From Candidatus Nanopelagicales bacterium (lineage in GTDB: Bacteria; Actinomycetota; Actinomycetes; S36-B12; UBA5976): 5,084 nucleotides of DNA. Where the stretch lies: positions 1-5,084 of the forward strand of contig JAURLB010000010.1 in the NCBI GenBank assembly GCA_030831445.1. The letters are read 5' to 3'. The notes beneath the pieces were generated by a model. It was not told the origin of the DNA and searched no databases. It saw nothing but the letters and a program-made list of their open reading frames with translations. Each line of letters opens with the position of its first letter. The first letter of the stretch is position 1. The translations under genes and the position numbers were made by a program. This document shows, one piece after another, positions 1-5,084 of this stretch.

Positions 1-1293
1 AAATGGGCACCTGATTACAGAGTTTCAAAGAAACCAGAACCACGCACTGAGGCTGTATTTGCTGTGCGAGCTCTTCCTGAGCAACTGGCAGAACGTGCAG
101 ATGCATGGATGATGCAACAGGGAACACCTTTCCAATTGTTGTTCTCCTCAAATTTGCGCTCATACACGGAACAGCAACCAGGCGAACCAAATATTGCTTC
201 TCCGACCGTTTATGCGAAACGTCAGGTGCGCTTTAAGGAAAAGTTGAAGGCCGCAATCGCATCAGCAGAACCATTGGTCGGAATTGACCAAGGATTGATT
301 GGAGACTTGCATCCGAAAATGGTTGCGGGCGTGTCCATGAAGATCAAGCGTGATGTAAGCCAGCTGCCATTCCTAAGCCACGCATTAGACGCAGAAGTTC
401 GCACAATCTTGCGAGATACGTGTTACGGCGGAGCTCGAGAAGGACTAATTGACAAGATCATTGTTGGAAGTACAAAACTTCCTCATATCGATATTGTTTC
501 GCAGCTTGATTCACCAGTTTCTCCCTTGGTTATCAAGTCGCTGATGCAGCCAATTTCTAACTCATGGACACAGGCTCGTTCAAGCGGTGTTGCCCGTGGT
601 GGATTCTGGACGTACCGCAGAGCTCGAACACTTAAAGAGTTCATCCCGGTTCCACAAGAGCACTTGCGCGCAATGACACGAGGATGGTTTACAGTAAAAC
701 TAGTGAACCTGGTCTTCCATTCTGAAGCTGAAACTATTTCAATTGTGCATGAAACCGGTACTCGTTCGCAAAAAGTTGTTAAGTTCCCTGAGCAGTTCCT
801 GTCTTCAAGCAATGTAATAAAAGATCAATTACCGATGGTTCTTGAAGCTTTGCCGCTTGCGTATGCAGCGGTTGGCACTGCAGGAAATCTGGACTCATTG
901 CTGCCATATATCGCGTTGCGTGACCTAGGTATGGAAAAACCGGGCGCGTTGCAGGGAATGTACAACTATTCATTGTGTAATCCGGTTCTTGCTCAGTGGA
1001 TTGAGACTGGTGAGATTCCTAACTCGCAGCAAATACCTGGCTACAAGGGTGTTCGTCCAGAAATAACGGGCTCCAACAGGGCTGAAAGAGTCGCAAATCT
1101 TTCAACCTTCTTGGGTAAACAGATCGAGGAGTATGAGAAATTGTACGACGACTATTTGCATGAAGTATCAGGAAATCCATCGTTGCTTAGTCGTGCTCCA
1201 TTCTGGCCTGAGTTAAAGGAAGACATCGTTGTGTCACTCTCGGAAATTCGAAATGCAGCACTATCAATGAAAGACAGTGGCGGAGACTTCTAA
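1..1293 (+). CDS. C-terminal part of a large soluble protein, probably tubulin-like (Tubulin_2/FtsZ-like) family; 5' end outside window
   Basis: The frame is open from base 1 to the TAA at 1291-1293, giving 430 residues of a protein whose start lies upstream. I therefore do not accept the GTG at 64 as the start: 21 open codons of ordinary composition precede it and no Shine-Dalgarno sequence stands before it. No membrane helix or signal peptide is visible, so a cytoplasmic location is likely. The most recognisable stretch is fragment residues 201-233: GFWTYRRAR, then EFIPVP, then RAMTRGWFTVK. From memory this resembles the 'FW..RRARPL.EF.P....R.AM.RGWF.A' block in the C-terminal half of long actinobacterial tubulin-like proteins. 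That is family recall, not a search. A charged helix rich in E, K and Y (about 371-386) follows near the C-terminus, and the protein ends in DSGGDF. The tubulin GGGTGSG nucleotide-binding loop is not in this fragment, so GTPase activity cannot be judged. The downstream membrane protein and trypsin-like protease support the assignment. Otherwise it is an uncharacterised operon protein. Confidence 0.85.
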   Translation, partial: KWAPDYRVSKKPEPRTEAVFAVRALPEQLAERADAWMMQQGTPFQLLFSSNLRSYTEQQPGEPNIASPTVYAKRQVRFKEKLKAAIASAEPLVGIDQGLIGDLHPKMVAGVSMKIKRDVSQLPFLSHALDAEVRTILRDTCYGGAREGLIDKIIVGSTKLPHIDIVSQLDSPVSPLVIKSLMQPISNSWTQARSSGVARGGFWTYRRARTLKEFIPVPQEHLRAMTRGWFTVKLVNLVFHSEAETISIVHETGTRSQKVVKFPEQFLSSSNVIKDQLPMVLEALPLAYAAVGTAGNLDSLLPYIALRDLGMEKPGALQGMYNYSLCNPVLAQWIETGEIPNSQQIPGYKGVRPEITGSNRAERVANLSTFLGKQIEEYEKLYDDYLHEVSGNPSLLSRAPFWPELKEDIVVSLSEIRNAALSMKDSGGDF

Positions 1294-1310
1294 GTCTTTA
1301 CCCAGCATCA
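1294..1310 (+). other. Only intergenic gap in the window; no terminator or clear RBS
   Basis: These 17 bases separate the first two genes. They contain no inverted repeat, no T-run and no purine-rich Shine-Dalgarno sequence, so transcription very likely runs through from gene 1 to gene 2. Initiation at 1311 is either leaderless-like, weak or helped by ribosomes terminating at 1293. Confidence 0.6.
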
Positions 1311-4300
1311 ATGAACAACAAATTTGCAACACTCATCATCCAGCATGAATTAGATACAGGTTCCGAGGCGATTCTCGCCGAGGTTGCGACACTTGCCTCA
1401 ACACAGGTTCTTGACTCGTATTTCTTGATAGGAGTGAGAGATTCGACGTCAACTGAAAATGGCGACTTTGATTCTTTATATGTGACAGGTGCTGGCAGTG
1501 AGAGCTGCAAACTTTTGGACCGGCTTTCACGAGTCGGAGCAATTGACCAGCTGCGGATAGTTTGTCTAAATGCGGCAAGCGAAGAAGCAGATGATCAAAT
1601 TTCCAACGAAATTTCTGAATCAGTTGTTCGAATCAAAGGCTCACTTGCCCAATTACTTGGCTCAAGTGTGTCGGTTTCAGAGATTCGAATAGGGGTTCGA
1701 GGTTTTGGCGAATCGATTCCTTCAATCAGTTTTTTTCCAATTAATTCAAATGCAAATGTTCTCGTCATTCCCCATGACCGTGTGTCTGATGGCGGTATGG
1801 CAAGACCTATAAACAGAACTACGGATGGGTTAGTAGATCATTCATTTGCGCTTCATGGTGCGATTGAACTCGCAAGCCTGATCGGCTTGTGGCGTTCAAT
1901 GCAGCATGCCCCCGTCGGTAACTTTTCTCCGGCGGTCGCTGGTACTTCGGTGTCAAGGCTTCGATTTAGCCAGTCTCGTGTGCGACTTCTTATAGGCCCA
2001 CCACTACCGATGGCAAGAATTGCGGAATCCTCCGAGGATTTACCTTTACCGTTGCAGCACTTTTCTGTTTCTAATACCGAAAAAGGCGCGAAGGATCTCG
2101 TCGATGCTGTTTATCCAGCTGAATTGGTCTTTAACGAGGGAGAGGTTCCAGACTTCGATATCCAAGTTCTGGGTGGATTTAAGGCGCTTCTTGAATTCAT
2201 AAAGGAAATTGGTAGAAGTGTTTTCTTGTTGCCGAAATTTATTGTGAAGGGAATGCAAGGCGAGCTTGACTCACTTGCAAGCAATATCTATCAAGATGCA
2301 TTAGGCGACGATTCAATGGTGAAAATCTTGGGCGTTAGCTCAACAAATGTTGGTGTCAGTGTTGGGCTTTCTCGAAATGAATTTGAAGAAATTATCGAGA
2401 GTATTACTGAGCGAAGCACAAGAGAGTTGGTCTCTCCAATTAGTCGTGACCATTGGAGTTCAATGATCACCAAATTCTTCGGAGCTATCGACGGAAACCC
2501 AAATGTACGTGATATTCGCCAGCAGCTATTCAGTAATGAAAACATCTTGCTCGTAGATCGAACAGCAGCTGGAAAAAGTGACCAAGACTTGTCTGGCGAA
2601 ATTGAAAAATTGCTTTTCGAGTACGTCCGACCTGAGATAATTACAGAAGTCCCAGTGTTTGAACCAGAAGTACTGGAAACACCTCTGGAAGGTGCTTCGG
2701 AAGCCAATGATCCAGCGTTAGTAGAAACGCCTGAAGTCATTGAACCTGAATTACATCTTGAAACAGAAGAACTTGAACCAAGCCGAAATAGTTTGGTCGA
2801 GCTGATAAGTAATCGTTTCGCTGACGAGCGAGACAAGGCCCGCGCTCGGTCGGAGGCGATGGTTCAGAAAATCAGAGATCTCTTTGATGAGATGAAGTCA
2901 AAAGAGGCGTTAGGCGTTTCCTCGGCAGTTGCGGTAGCGGCTTGGATCGCACTCTGCTCAATCATTTTCGTTCTCGCAACGTGCACGCCATTACGACGCC
3001 CTTTGGGTTTTAGCGATCTTTCGGGATATACAAAAGATGCCCTATGGACTTCATTCAGTGGAGTGTTTGTGGTTGTTGCAGTAGTCCTACTTGGATATGG
3101 CGGAAAAAAGACATGGCAAGTACGAGCGTTGATTACTGGCGGTGCAGTAGGGGCTGTTCTAGCTGCATGTTTGGTCTGGTTTGACGACATTCGAACTGCA
3201 GTGAGAACTAGTGATGGAAGGCCAGTTGCCGCGGTGGTCTTGGCACTACTAACCCTTGGTCTTCTCGGGGTGGCCGTTTCTAGGAATTTGAACAGTAAAT
3301 CCGAAGTTCGCAAGCAGTTGGGCAGAGTGTTTCTATTGGTTACATCTGTCTATTTGTTAATCAGTCTGGTTCTATGGCAATGCATGGAGAATTCTGCGTT
3401 GCAAACTGCTGAAAACTCGACACGCTCAAAAGCCCTGTGGGCTGTATTGATAATTGCTGGACTGATGCTACTTTCCTGCCTGGGAATTGTTGCTGTCGTG
3501 CAAATCCGAGAACGTTTGAGACTGCGCAAGAATGCGGAAATTCTTGAATGGTGCAGGCAAGAGCTTGAGGTGAGTGTTGATGCTGAACGCAGGCTGGCAG
3601 CTGCTCAGACGCAATGGTCTGCAACGGGTGCCGTGCTTTCACGGTTGCTCACGAATCCATTAGGAGTGATGGATAGATCCACAGATGAACTGATAGAGAA
3701 TTTGAGTTCAGATGAATCGATTCTCAAATACGATGTTGCACGTTTGATACTGAATGAACAGGGTGCAGCGGGTTTGGTTGCTCGTTTGCGACGTCACTTT
3801 GTGGAGCCTGGTTGGCTTGGACGACAGTATGAAAAAATGGTGAGAAGATTCCAAGAACAAGCAGCCTTCAGGTCAGGAAATCGAATCGAAGATCTCATTG
3901 ACCGCAGGCCTGAAATGGATCCTGCAGTCAATACTGTTGATCGAGCGAAGAGTGGCATGGCCAATGGAGACAGATGGGATTTTGCCCGCAGTGTCTTTGA
4001 GGGCGAATATGACGAGGAACTTGGCCAGGTTCCAGAACAGTTAGATCTTGAAGAGGTCTACAAATCGGTGTTGGACAATCCCGGTTCATACGAGCTGGTT
4101 GGGTCACAACTTGAAGGTGCTTCGGCGCGTCAATTCCTGGAACAAGTTCTTCCTGCTCCACGAGTGGATCTGGCAACAGGTTTAACAAAGCGCGTATTCA
4201 CTGGCAGCGACGATTCACGGAAAATGACTTCTGAGGTGTGGTGGCCACAAGACATCCTTGGTGAGCCAAATGTGAATTCAGAACAAGTCGTGGTCAATCA

Positions 4301-4466
4301 AAGCAGTTCGCAACTCTCGTCATTCTTTGCTGGTGCTGTGATGCTTGTTGGCATCCGGGTCGACCTCTCGGAGCCTTTTGCCTATTTTGATTGTGAAGGA
4401 GCTAAAGAGGCTGAGAAGAAGTCATTCCAAACGAGTTTCGATGAAGGTTCGCAGAGTGATTTCTGA
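1311..4466 (+). CDS. Large six-helix membrane protein with acidic linker and two cytoplasmic domains, function unknown
   Basis: This is a 1051-residue protein starting at ATG 1311, 17 bases after the upstream stop, and ending at TGA 4464-4466. No good Shine-Dalgarno sequence lies in the gap; GGCGGAG is about 25 bases upstream. No in-frame start codon was found in the upstream stretch I read (back to about 1221). Residues 1-200 alternate hydrophobic strands and helices (FATLIIQ, LRIVCLN, VLVIPHDR) and include HGAIELASLIGLW at 182-194, suggesting a Rossmann-like fold. Residues 441-491 form a linker with 15 Glu, 1 Asp, 8 Pro and no Lys or Arg. A basic helical stretch (to about 530) follows. Predicted membrane helices lie near 535-558, 579-597, 606-624, 639-657, 672-690 and 708-731. 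The short loops GGKKTWQVR and RNLNSKSEVRKQLGR, and the RERLRLRK after helix 6, are positive, so by the positive-inside rule both termini are cytoplasmic. A heptad-like charged helix (about 733-780) precedes a C-terminal domain ending GSQSDF. I cannot name a characterised family. It is probably the membrane hub of the operon. Confidence 0.93.
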   Translation: MNNKFATLIIQHELDTGSEAILAEVATLASTQVLDSYFLIGVRDSTSTENGDFDSLYVTGAGSESCKLLDRLSRVGAIDQLRIVCLNAASEEADDQISNEISESVVRIKGSLAQLLGSSVSVSEIRIGVRGFGESIPSISFFPINSNANVLVIPHDRVSDGGMARPINRTTDGLVDHSFALHGAIELASLIGLWRSMQHAPVGNFSPAVAGTSVSRLRFSQSRVRLLIGPPLPMARIAESSEDLPLPLQHFSVSNTEKGAKDLVDAVYPAELVFNEGEVPDFDIQVLGGFKALLEFIKEIGRSVFLLPKFIVKGMQGELDSLASNIYQDALGDDSMVKILGVSSTNVGVSVGLSRNEFEEIIESITERSTRELVSPISRDHWSSMITKFFGAIDGNPNVRDIRQQLFSNENILLVDRTAAGKSDQDLSGEIEKLLFEYVRPEIITEVPVFEPEVLETPLEGASEANDPALVETPEVIEPELHLETEELEPSRNSLVELISNRFADERDKARARSEAMVQKIRDLFDEMKSKEALGVSSAVAVAAWIALCSIIFVLATCTPLRRPLGFSDLSGYTKDALWTSFSGVFVVVAVVLLGYGGKKTWQVRALITGGAVGAVLAACLVWFDDIRTAVRTSDGRPVAAVVLALLTLGLLGVAVSRNLNSKSEVRKQLGRVFLLVTSVYLLISLVLWQCMENSALQTAENSTRSKALWAVLIIAGLMLLSCLGIVAVVQIRERLRLRKNAEILEWCRQELEVSVDAERRLAAAQTQWSATGAVLSRLLTNPLGVMDRSTDELIENLSSDESILKYDVARLILNEQGAAGLVARLRRHFVEPGWLGRQYEKMVRRFQEQAAFRSGNRIEDLIDRRPEMDPAVNTVDRAKSGMANGDRWDFARSVFEGEYDEELGQVPEQLDLEEVYKSVLDNPGSYELVGSQLEGASARQFLEQVLPAPRVDLATGLTKRVFTGSDDSRKMTSEVWWPQDILGEPNVNSEQVVVNQSSSQLSSFFAGAVMLVGIRVDLSEPFAYFDCEGAKEAEKKSFQTSFDEGSQSDF

Positions 4467-4468
4467 TG
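4464..4468 (+). promoter_or_regulatory. TGATG stop-start overlap, translational coupling
   Basis: The TGA stop of the membrane protein gene and the ATG of the protease gene share one base. No strong Shine-Dalgarno sequence stands at normal distance; the nearest purine run, GAAGG, is about 19 bases upstream. Initiation on the protease therefore probably depends on ribosomes finishing the upstream gene, which would tie the amounts of the two proteins together. This fixes the protease start at 4466. Confidence 0.75.
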
Positions 4469-5084
4469 GATCAATCACCGTGGTCGCGTAAGGTTCCGCC
4501 GAAACCTCCATCGGGTCCAAATGGACGTCCGGGGTTAGGGGGAAACATCGGAGCTAGTCAGAATCCAACGGTTCCATCTCCTCCAAATCGTCCACCTGGC
4601 GCATCAGGCCCAAGCGGCAACACAACGCCGTACAAGAAGCCAGATGGCAAGAAACGAAATGGCTTCAAGATCCCCGATCTGAAGCGAACTGCAACAGTTT
4701 TATCAGTCATTGTCGCCCTTGTCGTCGGTGGTGTCCTTGTACGTAACGTTCTGAGCAGTAGTCCAAACGACAACCCGTCGGTAACAGATTCAACAAGTGT
4801 TGAAGGCGTTGTCGACTCCACGTTGCCTCCGATTGGTTCTGAAGCTGGAAAAGCTAACTGGGATGCACTTGCAGGATCGGTTGTGTTTATAGAGGCGATG
4901 GATCCATGCAACTGGCGAGGCTCCGGAACATTGGTGCTGGATGGTAGTTACGTGCTTACTAATGAACATGTTTCATCAGACGGCAGATGCACATTGATAA
5001 TCGGTTTAACCGATGGACTTTCGTCTGAACCGTCGGGAGATATTGAAGCGATAGTTGTTGCACGTGATCCCAACATCGACCTGG
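4466..5084 (+). CDS. Membrane-anchored trypsin-like serine protease, 3' end outside window
   Basis: ATG 4466 overlaps the previous stop (TGATG); 206 codons plus one base are present. The first 74 residues are disordered-looking and cytoplasmic, with 17 Pro, many Gly, 13 Lys/Arg and only 3 acidic residues. One hydrophobic helix follows at about 75-92 (between LKR and RNVL), giving a type II N-in anchor without a visible cleavage or lipobox motif. A Ser/Thr/Asp-rich spacer leads to the protease domain from about residue 125. There the chymotrypsin-fold signature is clear: GSGTLVLDGSYVLTNEHV, with the catalytic His at 168, and ARDPNIDL, where Asp205 aligns with the catalytic Asp of the 'D[IL]AL' motif of HtrA/trypsin-like proteases. 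Cys148 and Cys175 flank the His much as the Cys42-Cys58 disulfide does in chymotrypsin, fitting an oxidising extracytoplasmic site. The catalytic Ser (GxSGG) and any PDZ domain would lie beyond the window, so activity is inferred. Its operon partners suggest it acts with the membrane protein upstream. Confidence 0.92.
   Translation, partial: MDQSPWSRKVPPKPPSGPNGRPGLGGNIGASQNPTVPSPPNRPPGASGPSGNTTPYKKPDGKKRNGFKIPDLKRTATVLSVIVALVVGGVLVRNVLSSSPNDNPSVTDSTSVEGVVDSTLPPIGSEAGKANWDALAGSVVFIEAMDPCNWRGSGTLVLDGSYVLTNEHVSSDGRCTLIIGLTDGLSSEPSGDIEAIVVARDPNIDL

Noticed and set aside
64..66. GTG as the start codon of gene 1
   Set aside because: The same frame is open back to base 1 with normal protein-like sequence, and no ribosome binding site precedes the GTG; the gene is cut by the window edge.
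2556..2579. Walker A-like DRTAAGKS after a hydrophobic strand in gene 2 (residues 416-423)
   Set aside because: The first Gly of GxxxxGK[ST] is Asp here and I found no Walker B or other nucleotide-binding motif to pair with it; probably coincidence.
2691..2701. Short direct repeat gaaggtgcttcgg, also near 4113, encoding LEGAS twice in gene 2
   Set aside because: It is only about 13 bases, with different flanks and unrelated domains; chance level for a 3-kb gene.
2291..2836. Long antisense open frame (181 codons) opposite gene 2
   Set aside because: It is a Ser-rich shadow of the coding strand with no recognisable domain or ribosome binding site; the sense frame is clearly the real one.
4558..4911. 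Antisense open frame (117 codons) opposite gene 3
   Set aside because: It lies wholly within the protease gene, whose sense frame has an unmistakable anchor helix and catalytic His motif.

Overview
The window is a fragment of one tightly packed operon on the + strand. It holds three genes, all read in the same direction: a 5'-truncated gene (1-1293), a complete 1051-codon gene (1311-4466) and a 3'-truncated gene (4466 to the window edge). The only non-coding DNA is a 17-base gap at 1294-1310. The second and third genes overlap by one base (TGATG), which is the classic layout for translational coupling. I see no RNA gene, insertion sequence, CRISPR array, long repeat, promoter or terminator.

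Gene 1 encodes the C-terminal part of a large soluble protein. Its best family resemblance, recalled from memory and not searched, is to the C-terminal half of the long 'tubulin-like' (Tubulin_2 / FtsZ-like) proteins of actinobacteria. The GTPase part would lie upstream of the window. Gene 2 encodes a large polytopic membrane protein: an N-terminal cytoplasmic alpha/beta-like region, an acidic Glu/Pro-rich linker with no Lys or Arg, six predicted membrane helices, a coiled-coil-like stretch and a C-terminal cytoplasmic domain. Gene 3 encodes a membrane-anchored, extracytoplasmic trypsin-like serine protease with a basic, proline-rich cytoplasmic tail. The window ends just after the likely catalytic Asp.

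The layout suggests one machine spanning the membrane: a cytoplasmic (possibly tubulin-like, filament-forming) component, a membrane hub and an outward-facing protease. Two sequence details fit physical coupling, though neither proves it. The acidic linker of gene 2 could pair with the basic tail of gene 3, and the proteins of genes 1 and 2 both end in Asp-Phe. The biological role is not evident from sequence; membrane remodelling, envelope surveillance and secretion are all open.

The organism is most likely an actinobacterium of moderate GC (about 43-55% in the few lines I counted by eye). This rests on the tubulin-like/membrane/trypsin gene company and on the Pro/Gly-rich tail plus single-helix design of the protease, both common in Actinobacteria. 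A freshwater planktonic lineage would fit the GC, but that is a guess.
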